From assembly GCF_000377625.1 (NCBI RefSeq), contig NZ_KB898327.1, positions 124,001-188,000 on the forward strand: DNA of 64,000 bases, read 5' to 3'. This document shows, in pieces, positions 26,520-35,481 of this stretch. The translations under genes were made by a program, and so were the position numbers. The stretch comes from Prevotella veroralis DSM 19559 = JCM 6290. GTDB taxonomy: Bacteria; Bacteroidota; Bacteroidia; Bacteroidales; Bacteroidaceae. Below the pieces are notes generated by a model. The model made no database searches, was not told where the DNA came from, and saw only the letters and a list, made by a program, of their open reading frames with translations. The first letter of the stretch is position 1; every line of letters begins with the position of its first letter.

Positions 26520-27870
26520 ATTAAAGACGCTATTAGTAAACCTCAGTCGTGCGCTGTTAGCCTTGACGTTTATCTTTTCTGGATTTGTTAAGGCTATTGA
26601 CCCACTAGGTTCGCAATATAAGATTGCGGAATACCTAGAGGCAGTGCAATTATCGGCTTATGTACCCGATTGGGCACAGCTAATGGTGTCGATAGCCCTT
26701 TCTGCCATAGAATTTACACTGGGTGTAATGCTCCTCTTGGCTATCCGCCGTCGATTAGCCAGCAAGATATCCTTGCTTTTCATGGCTGTGATGACAGCCG
26801 TAACATTGTGGTTGACTGTAAGTAATCCGATACAAGATTGTGGTTGTTTCGGAGATGCCATACACCTAACCAACACGCAGACATTTATCAAGAACATTGT
26901 TTTGCTTGTTGCAGCAATCATTCTTACACGCTGGCCTTTACATCAGATGCGCTTCGTTTCAAAGACGAATCAGTGGATAGCCTTCTATTTTACTATCGCC
27001 TTTATCTGTATAGCGTCACTATTGAGTCTTTATCATCTGCCCATCTTTGACTTCCGTCCTTATTATATCGGACAGAACATCAAAAAGGGTATGGAGATTC
27101 CAAAGGGGGCTAAACAAACAACCTATAAGACAACCTTTATCTGTGAAAAGAATGGTGTAACAAAGGAATTCAATGAGAATAATTACCCTTATAATGACTC
27201 TACGTGGGTATTTAAAGATACACATCAAGAGATACTTGAGCAGGGGTATGAACCACCCATACACGATTTCTCTATCACGAACGAACAGACAGGGAACGAT
27301 ATTACGGATAGTATCTTGACCCATAAAGGATATACCTTCTTACTCATAGCTCCTGTATTGGAAATGGCTGACGATAGTAACTTTGGTGATATTGATGCTA
27401 TCTACGAATATGCAAAGGAGAATGGATATGGATTCTACGGCTTGACTGCTAGTACAGATAAAGCTGTACAGCATTGGAGGGACATCACAGGTGCGGAATA
27501 TCCGTTCTATACGACTGACGGCACAACACTAAAAACCATCATTCGTAGTAATCCGGGCTTGGTACTGCTCTACAAAGGTACTATCATCAATAAATGGAGT
27601 CATAACGATTTGCCCAAACAAGCCGAACTTAATGCCCCACTCTCCCTCATTGAAATAGGGCGCGAACCGGCTAATAACACATGGACAAAGATTATGCTCA
27701 TCATCGTGTGCTACATCTTCCCCTTGTCATTCCTTATTGCCGCCGACCGCATTTGGTCGTGGACAAGATGGGTAAGGAAACGTGAAGAGTGGCTCAAACA
27801 AAAGGAAGATTGGGTGAAGCAAAAGGAACAATCAAATAAATTATATCAACTTTTAAAACGTAAAAGACAA
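26512..27870 (+). CDS. BT_3928-type DoxX/MauE-like membrane protein, open in frame into tpiA
   Basis: The N-terminal 453 codons of a 706-codon open frame. [26 protein letters not shown] and four transmembrane helices (within about 1-160) are the DoxX/MauE-like part, including [15 protein letters not shown] with a Cys-Gly-Cys motif. A periplasmic domain ([15 protein letters not shown], and SFLIAAD helix near 405-425) and a charged tail ([18 protein letters not shown]) follow. No stop separates it from tpiA. The last codons before the tpiA ATG (27841-27870) are AT-rich, like a ribosome-binding leader. One extra A in the A4 run at 27821-27824 would give ...KGTIK and TAA at 27837-27839. It overlaps the DUF1599 stop. 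Confidence 0.85.
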
Positions 27871-28632
27871 ATGAGAAAGAAAATCGTAGCAGGTAACTGG
27901 AAGATGAACGAGACCTTGCAGGAAGGTATCGAGCTAGCAAAAGAGATTAACGAGTCACTCAAGGCAGAGAAACCTAATTGTGATGTTGTTATCTGTACCC
28001 CATTCATTCACCTCGCAAGTGTTGCTCAGGTGTTAGATTCAAGCGTTGTTGGACTTGGTGCAGAGAACTGTGCAGACAAGGAGAAGGGTGCTTACACAGG
28101 TGAAGTATCAGCCGCAATGGTAAAGAGCACAGGTGCACAATATGTTATCCTCGGTCACTCTGAACGTCGTCAATACTATGGAGAAACAGCAGAGATCCTC
28201 AAAGAGAAGGTTCAATTAGCACTCGCTAATGGTTTGAAGGTAATCTTCTGCTGTGGTGAGACACTCGAAGAGCGTGAGGCAGAGAAGCAAAACGAGGTAG
28301 TAAAGGCAGAGTTGGAAGGTTCAGTATTCAACCTCTCTGCAGAGGAATGGAAGAGCATTATCTTGGCTTACGAACCAATCTGGGCTATCGGTACAGGTAA
28401 GACTGCTACTTCTGATCAGGCTCAGGAGATGTTGGCTTACATCCGTTCTATCGTTGCAGAGAAGTATGGTAAGGAAGTAGCAGAGGACACTTCTATCCTC
28501 TATGGTGGTAGCTGTAAGGCTAGCAACGCACCAGAGTTGTTTGCTAAACCTGACATTGATGGTGGCTTGATTGGTGGCGCTTCATTGAAGGCAGCTGACT
28601 TCAAGGGTATCATTGATGCTTGGAAAAAGTAA
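27871..28632 (+). CDS. tpiA: triosephosphate isomerase (possibly made as a fusion)
   Basis: Interconverts glyceraldehyde-3-phosphate and dihydroxyacetone phosphate. Read from the ATG at 27871 it is 253 residues, the normal length. [14 protein letters not shown] supplies Asn11 and Lys13, VILGHSERR contains the catalytic His, [15 protein letters not shown] the catalytic Glu and mobile loop, and [10 protein letters not shown] and [11 protein letters not shown] the phosphate-binding loops. It is in frame with the preceding membrane protein, so either a 706-residue membrane-tethered fusion is made or translation starts internally at 27871. The A-rich stretch before the ATG favours internal initiation. 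Confidence 0.95.
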   Translation: MRKKIVAGNWKMNETLQEGIELAKEINESLKAEKPNCDVVICTPFIHLASVAQVLDSSVVGLGAENCADKEKGAYTGEVSAAMVKSTGAQYVILGHSERRQYYGETAEILKEKVQLALANGLKVIFCCGETLEEREAEKQNEVVKAELEGSVFNLSAEEWKSIILAYEPIWAIGTGKTATSDQAQEMLAYIRSIVAEKYGKEVAEDTSILYGGSCKASNAPELFAKPDIDGGLIGGASLKAADFKGIIDAWKK

Positions 28633-28649
28633 TCCATACATATATTAAT

Positions 28650-28684
28650 GATGAGAGGGTATCACGTTCTGTGATCCTCTCATC
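28650..28684 (+). terminator. hairpin between tpiA and the SPOR gene
   Basis: GATGAGAGG-gt-ATCAC (28650-28665) pairs with GTGAT-CCTCTCATC (28671-28684), giving 14 bp with one two-base bulge and loop GTTCT. No T-run follows, so it may stabilise the tpiA 3' end or act as a partial terminator inside the cluster. Confidence 0.55.
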
Positions 28685-28705
28685 ACTTCCAATTATATAA
28701 AAGAC

Positions 28706-29395
28706 ATGAAAAGACTCCTTACAATCATAGTTCTCATACTGACAACCATTACATCAGCGCATGCTCAAAGTACGGTAACTGTAACGCAGAGTACCGATAT
28801 TGACGCATTAGTCAATGGTAAGAAAACAGCGAAGAAAGCTAATAAAGAAAGCAAGAAAGTAGAGAGTCAGCGTGAGCAATCACGCCAGTCTACAGGCTCA
28901 AAGATTAAGACTCTAGACAGTAGACAACTGTCTGTTCCTAAGCTAAACGACCATAAACCAGAGATTGCAAGACCTGACAATAACACCTTACAGCCCGTTA
29001 GGCAAGTTGGAACCAAGCTAGTGAAACGTTTAGTCAGAAGGCCTCATGACCCCACATTCGATGATATAGACGATGGCAAACAGATAGTGACCAAACGTGT
29101 AAAGAAGGGCATTAAAAAGGTTAGGGGATTCCGTGTTCAAGTCTATAGTGGCGGTAATACGCGTATAGCTCACCAACAGGCAGACAAAGCGGGACAAACC
29201 GCTAAGCAGTTATTCCCCGATCAGCCCATCTATGTTCACTTCTACGCGCCACGTTGGATGTGCCTTATTGGTAACTTCACAAACTATAACACTGCTAAAA
29301 AAGTAATGCGGAAGATGCGCAAAGAAGGCTATCCTCAAGCAAACGTGATACGTATGATGGTTAGCATAAGGACGTCAACTGTCATTGACAACTAA
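28706..29395 (+). CDS. secreted SPOR-domain protein
   Basis: A 229-residue protein with a signal peptide (MKRLLTIIVLILTTITSAHAQ). A low-complexity basic linker rich in Lys, Gln and Ser (about 35-130) follows. The C-terminal SPOR domain (about 140-225) contains KKVRGFRVQVYSGG, APRWMCLIGNF and KVMRKMRKEGYPQANVIR. SPOR domains bind denuded glycan strands of septal peptidoglycan, so a periplasmic cell-division or wall role is likely. It lies between tpiA and folE, an arrangement I recall from other Bacteroidota. Confidence 0.85.
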   Translation: MKRLLTIIVLILTTITSAHAQSTVTVTQSTDIDALVNGKKTAKKANKESKKVESQREQSRQSTGSKIKTLDSRQLSVPKLNDHKPEIARPDNNTLQPVRQVGTKLVKRLVRRPHDPTFDDIDDGKQIVTKRVKKGIKKVRGFRVQVYSGGNTRIAHQQADKAGQTAKQLFPDQPIYVHFYAPRWMCLIGNFTNYNTAKKVMRKMRKEGYPQANVIRMMVSIRTSTVIDN

Positions 29396-29432
29396 ATATA
29401 TTCACACCTTATATATTATATATAACCCCCAA

Positions 29433-29502
29433 ACAACACCCTTACTGGGGTAACAGGTAACACCCTTATAAGGGTCTTAGGCAATACCCTTACTATGGTA
29501 AT
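29433..29502. repeat. three tandem ACCCTTAC units
   Basis: Three units of about 23 bases are seen: ACAACACCCTTACTGGGG, GGTAACACCCTTATAAGGGT and GGCAATACCCTTACTATGG. Each holds a short internal inverted repeat of ACCCTTA with a GGGT- or GGTAA-type partner. They fill the gap between the SPOR gene and folE. Confidence 0.65.
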
Positions 29503-29544
29503 AAAGCCCACCTCATAAACAGAAATAATCAGAAACAATATAAT

Positions 29545-30138
29545 ATGACCCCAGAAACACAATTTCGTGATGGTTTAGACGAACTTGCAACACACTATAA
29601 AGAGATATTAAAGTTGCTCGGTGAGAATCCAGAAAGGGAAGGATTAGAGAAGACTCCCATGCGAGTTGCAAAGGCAATGCAGGTTCTTACACGTGGATAT
29701 ACACAAGATCCTCATAAGGTATTAACGGACGCGCTCTTTGAAGAGAAGTACAATCAGATGGTGATAGTCAAGGATATTGACTTCTTCTCGATGTGTGAGC
29801 ACCATATACTTCCATTCTATGGCAAGGCGCATGTGGCGTATATTCCAAACGGAAAGATCACTGGTTTGAGTAAGATCGCGCGTGTTGTCGATATCTACTC
29901 TCACCGACTTCAAGTGCAGGAACGCCTCACCGAACAGGTAATGCAATGTATCAACGACACGTTGAGACCACAAGGTGTAATGGTAGTCATCGAAGCGAAA
30001 CACATGTGTATGCAGATGCGTGGTGTGGAGAAACAAAACTCTATCACCACAACAAGTGCTTACAGTGGTGTGTTCGAATCAAGTAAAACCCGCAACGAGT
30101 TTATGAACTTACTGCGTGGAGAGACCAAACGGATATAA
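29545..30138 (+). CDS. folE: GTP cyclohydrolase I
   Basis: Makes 7,8-dihydroneopterin triphosphate from GTP, the entry step to folate (and related pterin) synthesis. The 197-residue protein has the zinc site C84-E-H-H87 in [12 protein letters not shown] and a later cysteine in [50 protein letters not shown] forms the conserved tunnel-fold core. Length and motifs are those of type I FolE. It precedes a lipoprotein gene by 30 bases. Confidence 0.97.
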   Translation: MTPETQFRDGLDELATHYKEILKLLGENPEREGLEKTPMRVAKAMQVLTRGYTQDPHKVLTDALFEEKYNQMVIVKDIDFFSMCEHHILPFYGKAHVAYIPNGKITGLSKIARVVDIYSHRLQVQERLTEQVMQCINDTLRPQGVMVVIEAKHMCMQMRGVEKQNSITTTSAYSGVFESSKTRNEFMNLLRGETKRI

Positions 30139-30168
30139 TAACGATTAATATTTAAAAGGAGAAAAGTT

Positions 30169-30771
30169 ATGAATAAGGTTTTAAAAGTGGCCACACTAGC
30201 ATTCGTGGCAATCGTTACAATCAACTTCTTTACGGCATGTTCTAAGGAAAAAGATACGCCAAGTATTAATGTTGAACAGCTTTACCAAAACATCAATGGC
30301 AATTACGTTGGTACTGCAAAGATGCGTAACAGCAATGGTGACTTGGGTTCAAAAAATGCAACATGGACAGCTAAGAAGGAGGTAATCAGCGTTAAGAACA
30401 TCAATGGTGACGAACTCGCAGCTGGCGTAAAGAACCAATCTTCAAAGTTATATCAAGCTCTTTTGAATGCTACGAATGGTAAGTTAGAAGTCATTATGAC
30501 GAGTTTTAAACCACAGGAACAAATGATTTTCTTCAATGCTTCAGCTAAACTCACCTTCACCATCAATCTTGATGGACAACAGGTAGAAGTGGTTGGTACA
30601 GGAGGCTCATTGCCTTTCTCTTGTTTCTATGCAATGCCTACACAAAAGATGCACTTTAATTTCACCATTAGAGACTTGAAGAAGAACAATGGAAGAGGCG
30701 GTTTCACTCCCCTATCCACCGATTACAACTTGCCTATAACATTTGAGTTTGAATCACAACAAAAGATTTAA
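30169..30771 (+). CDS. lipoprotein of unknown function (calycin-like, possibly DUF4840)
   Basis: A 200-residue protein with a lipoprotein signal (VTINFFTAC, lipidated C24) and then KEKDTP. The mature part is beta-rich, with INGNYVGTAKMRN, a hydrophobic midsection and a final PITFEFESQQKI strand. It recalls the small calycin-like Bacteroidota lipoproteins annotated DUF4840, but I am not certain of the family. It lies between folE and the exonuclease III gene with short gaps, so it is probably co-transcribed. No function is assigned. Confidence 0.6.
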   Translation: MNKVLKVATLAFVAIVTINFFTACSKEKDTPSINVEQLYQNINGNYVGTAKMRNSNGDLGSKNATWTAKKEVISVKNINGDELAAGVKNQSSKLYQALLNATNGKLEVIMTSFKPQEQMIFFNASAKLTFTINLDGQQVEVVGTGGSLPFSCFYAMPTQKMHFNFTIRDLKKNNGRGGFTPLSTDYNLPITFEFESQQKI

Positions 30772-30803
30772 TAACACATTAAGGACGAGAGAAAGGAAGA
30801 GAG

Positions 30804-31553
30804 ATGAAACTTATTTCATGGAATGTAAACGGTCTTCGCGCTTGCGTGGGCAAAGACTTTGAGCAGCAATTCAAGGACTTTAACGCTGATTTCTTTTGTT
30901 TGCAAGAGACGAAGATGCAAGCTGGTCAGCTTGATTTAAGCTTTCCTGGATACGAGTCATACTGGAATTACGCTGATAAAAAGGGTTATTCAGGTACTGC
31001 GATATTCACGAAACATAAGCCATTGAGCGTTACTTACGGCATTGATATCGATGAGCACGACCATGAGGGACGTGTCATTACATTAGAGATGGACGATTTC
31101 TACCTCGTAACTGTCTATACACCGAACTCGCAAGATGAGCTTCGTCGATTGGAATATCGCATGAAGTGGGAGGATGACTTCCAATCCTACCTACACAAAC
31201 TGGATGAGATTAAGCCTGTCATAGTATGCGGTGACATGAATGTTGCGCACCAGGAGATCGACTTAAAGAACCCCAAAACAAACCGCCGAAACGCTGGCTT
31301 CACCGATGAAGAGCGTCAGAAGATGACCCAACTATTGAGTAATGGATTCATAGATACCTTCCGCACGCTTTATCCAGAGCAAGTAACCTACTCTTGGTGG
31401 TCGTATCGTTTCCGTGCAAGGGAGAAGAATACGGGTTGGCGTATCGATTACTTCCTTATCTCCGAACGCTTGAGAGACCGATTGGTAGACGCTAAGATTC
31501 ATACAGAGATAATGGGTAGCGACCATTGTCCCATAGAGATTGACTTAAAGTAA
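30804..31553 (+). CDS. xth: exodeoxyribonuclease III / AP endonuclease
   Basis: A 249-residue member of the EEP nuclease family that cuts at abasic sites and degrades 3' ends of duplex DNA. Motifs in order: MKLISWNVNGLRA (metal-binding Asn), DFFCLQETKMQ (catalytic Glu), YTPNSQDELRRLEYR, VIVCGDMNVAHQEIDLKNPK (Asp-x-Asn), then YSWWSYRFRAREKNTGWRIDYFLIS and the final MGSDHCPIEIDL with the catalytic Asp-His. Length is standard. The gene is followed 10 bases later by the SGNH hydrolase gene. Confidence 0.96.
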   Translation: MKLISWNVNGLRACVGKDFEQQFKDFNADFFCLQETKMQAGQLDLSFPGYESYWNYADKKGYSGTAIFTKHKPLSVTYGIDIDEHDHEGRVITLEMDDFYLVTVYTPNSQDELRRLEYRMKWEDDFQSYLHKLDEIKPVIVCGDMNVAHQEIDLKNPKTNRRNAGFTDEERQKMTQLLSNGFIDTFRTLYPEQVTYSWWSYRFRAREKNTGWRIDYFLISERLRDRLVDAKIHTEIMGSDHCPIEIDLK

Positions 31554-31563
31554 AGCCTCTCTT

Positions 31564-32316
31564 ATGTATGCCCAGATCAAATCATTGCTATTGATGGCTG
31601 TAGTTCTTGCAGCCATCATAGCCTATGCTTTCTCTCCAAAAGAGCTTACTTTGGGCAGCTACACAATAAGGAAGATAACACTTACAAGTATCTTCCTTCC
31701 TCCTAAAGAACCACAGAAAAAACACAAGAAGAAGCCTAAGACCATTCATCGCAACCAAACTATTCTCTTCATCGGAGACTCTATGGTGGAGGGACTGTCA
31801 CGTCGCTTGGGTGATTACGCAGGTGAGAATGGGCATAAACTATACACCGTTATATGGTATAGCTCATCCACTGAACGATGGGGAACGACGCATACTCTGG
31901 AGCATTACATCGCTAAATACAAGCCAACTTACATTCTTATCTGTCTTGGAAGTAATGAGTTATTCATCAATGACCTCGCTAACAGGGCTCAATATGTCAG
32001 TGAGATGGTTAAGAAGATAGGCGATATTCCTTTCGTGTGGATTAGTCCTTCGGATTGGAATGGAGATACTGGTATCAATGACATCATCAAAGAAAGAGTT
32101 GGTGCAGGGCATTTCTTCGATAGTAGACACTTAAAACTAAAGCGAGGAAGTGACCATTATCACCCTACATGGGAGGCTGCTGCTTACTGGATGGATACGG
32201 CTGCAAAGTTTATTGCCAGTAATAAGTGTGACAATCCATTGCAGCTCAACTCCCCTAAAGCACATCACAAGGCAACAAACACAAGTTTGTTACAACCAGC
32301 ATTTGAGGGCTTTTAA
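31564..32316 (+). CDS. membrane-anchored SGNH/GDSL hydrolase-like protein
   Basis: A 250-residue protein with one N-terminal hydrophobic segment (about 5-22) and a basic Lys/Pro stretch. An SGNH hydrolase fold follows: block I G71-D72-S73 in ILFIGDSMVEG, LGSNEL with the block III Asn, and DHYHPTWEAAAYW with the block V Asp and His. It immediately precedes an MBOAT acyltransferase. That pairing resembles AlgI/AlgX or DltB/DltD-type systems, in which an SGNH protein moves an acyl group onto a glycan outside the cytoplasm. The target is unknown. Confidence 0.8.
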   Translation: MYAQIKSLLLMAVVLAAIIAYAFSPKELTLGSYTIRKITLTSIFLPPKEPQKKHKKKPKTIHRNQTILFIGDSMVEGLSRRLGDYAGENGHKLYTVIWYSSSTERWGTTHTLEHYIAKYKPTYILICLGSNELFINDLANRAQYVSEMVKKIGDIPFVWISPSDWNGDTGINDIIKERVGAGHFFDSRHLKLKRGSDHYHPTWEAAAYWMDTAAKFIASNKCDNPLQLNSPKAHHKATNTSLLQPAFEGF

Positions 32317-32352
32317 TACATAAAAGGAAAGTAAGCTAAAGAATATAGAAGC

Positions 32353-33834
32353 ATGACAGAACTATCGCAGCTAACATCCACGTTCCTTGATTTCTTATCC
32401 TCACAAGATAAGAACTGGTCGTTGTGTACGCTGTCATTCATGGCTTGTTTCCTCGTTTTCTTTGCTCTTTACATTCCTCTTAGACACTATCGTCAACAGT
32501 GGACAAAGGTTTATGTCATTTGTTTTAGCCTCTTCTTCGCTTTCAAAGCGAATGGTGCTTTGATGTGGCTATTGCCTTTCACCACCTTTGTATCATGGTA
32601 TCTAACGCGTTCTATGATGCGTTTAAAACATGGAAAGTTGCGTAAGACGGGCTTAGCCATCACCATTTTCACAGAGTTGATACCCCTACTCTACTATAAA
32701 TACACGAACTTCACCCTTGAAATATTCCATGAGCTCCTCCGCAGTAACTTCTCTCCTATGAAGTTACTCTTGCCTGTTGGTATCTCTTTCTTTACTTTCC
32801 AAGCCATCAGCTACACGGTGGATGTTTATAGAGGGCAGTATCCCAAAACAGCAAAACTACTTGATTATACATTCTATCTGACGTTCTTTCCCCTCCTCAT
32901 TGCTGGTCCTATCACCCGCGCCGAAGTATTGTTACCACAGATTCAAACCCCTAAAAGGAACATCAAGAATGCCCTTGTCTATAAAGGACTGTGGTTGATT
33001 GTCTGCGGATTGATAAAGAAGACGCTCATAGCAGACTATCTTGCGCAATATAACAACATAGTGTTTGATGCGCCAGCAGTGCAGAATGGCTTTGGAGATC
33101 TTATGGGTGTGCTGGGCTTCTCGGCACAGATTTACTGCGACTTCTCGGGTTACAGCGACCTAGCTATTGGTGTTGCAGCCCTGATGGGATATGAGTTAAA
33201 GGACAATTTCAACTTCCCTTACCAAAGTCTTAACCTCACGGAGTTCTGGCATAGATGGCATATTGCACTTTCAACATGGGTTCGCGATTACCTATATATC
33301 CCTCTTGGAGGTAACAGAAAGGGTACTGTTCGCACTTACCTCAATAGCTTCTCTGTCATGATTATTGCTGGTTTATGGCATGGGGCATCGTGGATGTTCA
33401 TTGTATGGGGCGTTATGCACGGTATAGGACTTGTCGTTCACAAGTTTTGCAACAACAATGGTCTGAAGCAGATACCCAATTCCAAGCCTATAAAAGTTGC
33501 TTGTTGGCTCATCACCTTTGGCTATATTTCACTCGCATGGATATTCTTCCGTGCCCCTAATATGGACTCTGCTCTGACATTAATAACGAATATCATTCAA
33601 ACAACTAGGCTGAGTGATGCTTACGCATTCCTATTAGAATACCCGCTCTGGACGGCAGTTGTACTCATTAGTTTGGAACTTCACAGCATTAAAGAGGCTG
33701 ATTATGAATGGTTACAAACGAAGTTTATCCGCTCACCATGGCTGGTGAAGCTCGCTATCTTCGCCTTTGTTCTGCAATTAGTCATCAACTTTAGCCAGCA
33801 TAGTATACAACCTTTCATTTACACGCAGTTCTGA
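32353..33834 (+). CDS. MBOAT family membrane O-acyltransferase (AlgI-like)
   Basis: A 493-residue polytopic protein with about ten to twelve transmembrane helices. MBOAT/AlgI signatures are clear: LPVGISFFTFQAISYTVDVYRGQ, QIYCDFSGYSDLAIG, NLTEFWHRWHIALSTWVRDYLYIPLGGN and AGLWHGASWMFIVWG, whose His is the presumed catalytic residue. It passes acyl groups across the membrane for O-acetylation of an extracellular polymer. It is 36 bases after the SGNH hydrolase, its probable partner. No alginate or capsule genes are nearby, so the substrate remains open. Confidence 0.92.
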   Translation: MTELSQLTSTFLDFLSSQDKNWSLCTLSFMACFLVFFALYIPLRHYRQQWTKVYVICFSLFFAFKANGALMWLLPFTTFVSWYLTRSMMRLKHGKLRKTGLAITIFTELIPLLYYKYTNFTLEIFHELLRSNFSPMKLLLPVGISFFTFQAISYTVDVYRGQYPKTAKLLDYTFYLTFFPLLIAGPITRAEVLLPQIQTPKRNIKNALVYKGLWLIVCGLIKKTLIADYLAQYNNIVFDAPAVQNGFGDLMGVLGFSAQIYCDFSGYSDLAIGVAALMGYELKDNFNFPYQSLNLTEFWHRWHIALSTWVRDYLYIPLGGNRKGTVRTYLNSFSVMIIAGLWHGASWMFIVWGVMHGIGLVVHKFCNNNGLKQIPNSKPIKVACWLITFGYISLAWIFFRAPNMDSALTLITNIIQTTRLSDAYAFLLEYPLWTAVVLISLELHSIKEADYEWLQTKFIRSPWLVKLAIFAFVLQLVINFSQHSIQPFIYTQF

Positions 33835-33835
33835 T

Positions 33836-34306
33836 ATGATTATCAAATACAAGTATAGTCCATTGCTATTCATCGATACGTTGCTTGCACCCATCCCTGT
33901 TTTGTTTTTTATATGGTTCTTCTTCGGACACAAAGGAGCAGATGCATCTCATCCTCTAATGCTTATTCTTGCATTGTGGATGACTGGTTTTGCTATCTCA
34001 TATTGGCTTTTCAAGCTCTTTATTACATGTCAGAAATTATGGAAGAAAGACTATCTTTCCATCAAAGGAGACCACATCTGTTTTTATGATTGCCTCCGTT
34101 GTAAGTACATCGAAGTAACAGCTGATGAGATAGAAGGCGTCAACGATTATAATTACCACTTCGTTCCGTTCATCGTTCAGATAATTTATACAACGAAAGG
34201 AAGGCTCTTCACTCTTCCTGATCTTACACATGAAGGCAAGGAAAGAGTGACTGAAATAATTTATGACTTTATGTATAAGACAGAGAAAGAAACCACGTCT
34301 CGTTAA
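33836..34306 (+). CDS. small membrane protein with a PH-like cytosolic domain
   Basis: A 156-residue protein whose ATG lies one base after the MBOAT stop. Two transmembrane helices (about 10-30 and 40-62) are followed by a soluble region, WKKDYLSIKGDHICFYDCLRCKYIEVTADEIEGV, with the strand pattern of small bacterial PH-like domains. I do not recognise a named family. The tight spacing suggests it belongs with the acyltransferase unit. Function unknown. Confidence 0.65.
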   Translation: MIIKYKYSPLLFIDTLLAPIPVLFFIWFFFGHKGADASHPLMLILALWMTGFAISYWLFKLFITCQKLWKKDYLSIKGDHICFYDCLRCKYIEVTADEIEGVNDYNYHFVPFIVQIIYTTKGRLFTLPDLTHEGKERVTEIIYDFMYKTEKETTSR

Positions 34307-34343
34307 TAACAAACAAGGGGCTATGCAGAAAGATAAAAGATAC

Positions 34344-34431
34344 TCCATTTGAAGAGGGCGTTCCTTCATATCGAAGAGACGCCCTTTTGCAGTTGAAAAG
34401 AGGCTCTCTTTACATCAAAGAGAGCCTCTTG
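34344..34431. repeat. AAGAAACGCC-type multi-hairpin repeat, copy B
   Basis: Units GAAGAGGGCGTTCCTTC, GAAGAGACGCCCTTTT, AAAAGAGGCTCTCTTT and AAAGAGAGCCTCTT alternate with ATATC, CAGTT and ACATC spacers. The last two form a perfect hairpin, AGAGGCTCTCTTT/AAAGAGAGCCTCT. GAAGAGGGCGTTCCTTC is identical to the end of copy A. A CTCTCCTTTGGAGAGGCTTGGGGAGG motif follows at about 34499-34525. Confidence 0.75.
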
Positions 34432-34554
34432 TTAAATCTAATTATAATTCGCTACTCATTCTTTTCGTACCTCCATTACATCTTAGTAACCCACATCCTC
34501 TCCTTTGGAGAGGCTTGGGGAGGTCTTAAGTAGCTACACCTTCACTGATAACTC

Positions 34555-35064
34555 TTACTGGATAAGACTTGAATAGTGCTTCAATCCAACCTTTTCCATT
34601 CGACCATCAGGGTGCGTAATCGTCATGTAGTCGAAACGACTCTTACCTTCTCTATAAGCCACAACACCAATACTTCCATCGCGCAAGTGCAGCGTTAGAT
34701 AGCCTTCACGCTTACCATCTTTGTAATTGCAATGCCACTTCTCCATGCCATTGGGGTAATAGGCGGTCACATGACCATCAAGTACTGTGTTGGCATCATT
34801 GCCTAAGTCGAGGAAAGAATAGCCACCCTCTAAACGCTTCTGACCATCTGGATAGAAGTCCTGGAAGATGTCTCGCTCTACACCCTTATAGCTTTCTTTT
34901 GCAAGAAGACGATAGTAAGCAACGTTCTCAGAGCTTTTCACTGATCGTAACGCTTGATTGTAGAAGATTGTATCACGTGATACTACTGTTGTTGTCACAC
35001 CTTCGCGAGCGAAAGATGATGCTGAAATCAGGCAGACAAGAGCTGTCAAAAGTAACTTTTTCAT
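34555..35064 (-). CDS. secreted MORN-repeat (YwqK-like) protein
   Basis: A 169-residue protein with a signal peptide (MKKLLLTALVCLISASSFA). Repeating motifs of the MORN/YwqK type follow: YPDGQKRLEGGYSF, YYPNGMEKWHCNYKDGKREGYLTLHLRDGS and HPDGRMEKVGLK. Such repeats are common in periplasmic Bacteroidota proteins of unknown role, and the antitoxin label some databases attach to YwqK-like proteins is not supported by anything here. It stands alone on the minus strand, and the multi-hairpin repeat copy B lies past its stop. Confidence 0.7.
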   Translation of the reverse strand: MKKLLLTALVCLISASSFAREGVTTTVVSRDTIFYNQALRSVKSSENVAYYRLLAKESYKGVERDIFQDFYPDGQKRLEGGYSFLDLGNDANTVLDGHVTAYYPNGMEKWHCNYKDGKREGYLTLHLRDGSIGVVAYREGKSRFDYMTITHPDGRMEKVGLKHYSSLIQ

Positions 35065-35481
35065 TGTCGATAGGTCTTTAATTATACGTTTTCTATAGGC
35101 AAATTTAATAGTAAACTATGATACAACCAAATATTCTGAAGGGTATTTTTAAGTAATTTTTCGTGCCTTTTCAGTTGTAATTAAAGAGTAAAAAGAATAA
35201 CAAAAAGAGAAGAAATAAGCGTTAAATAGCTTTGAAAAGAAAGCGAACTATACTATTATTAAGGGTTTCATGCACAACAATTAGCATTATGTCATATAAT
35301 TGACATACATCAATTCAAGGTGAATAGTTATCTTTCAAGCCTTTTACACTTTGATAGGCTCAACTGTTAAAACTGTGTCTCTCTACTAAAAAAGCGACTT
35401 TCTTAAAATGAAAAATCCTGTCATCTGCACCTCACCAATTAGTAAATGAGCAGAGACAGGATGAATGTTTTTATCCTAATC
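35065..35481. other. 417-base AT-rich gene-free interval
   Basis: No coding frame is supported. The left part should hold the promoter of the MORN-repeat gene, but I see no clean TAnnTTTG box. A short palindrome ATTGAcatacaTCAAT occurs near 35300, and the terminator of the DUF4251 gene is at 35415-35462. Nothing else is recognised. Confidence 0.45.
35415..35462 (-). terminator. terminator of the DUF4251 gene
   Basis: ATCCTGTC-a-TCTGC (35415-35428) pairs with GCAGA-GACAGGAT (35450-35462). Read on the minus strand the stem ends in GGATTTTTCATTTT, a suitable T-rich tail. Confidence 0.75.

Noticed and set aside
34555..35064. Toxin-antitoxin component (YwqK antitoxin label)
   Set aside because: There is a signal peptide and MORN repeats but no toxin gene nearby; the label is an annotation habit.
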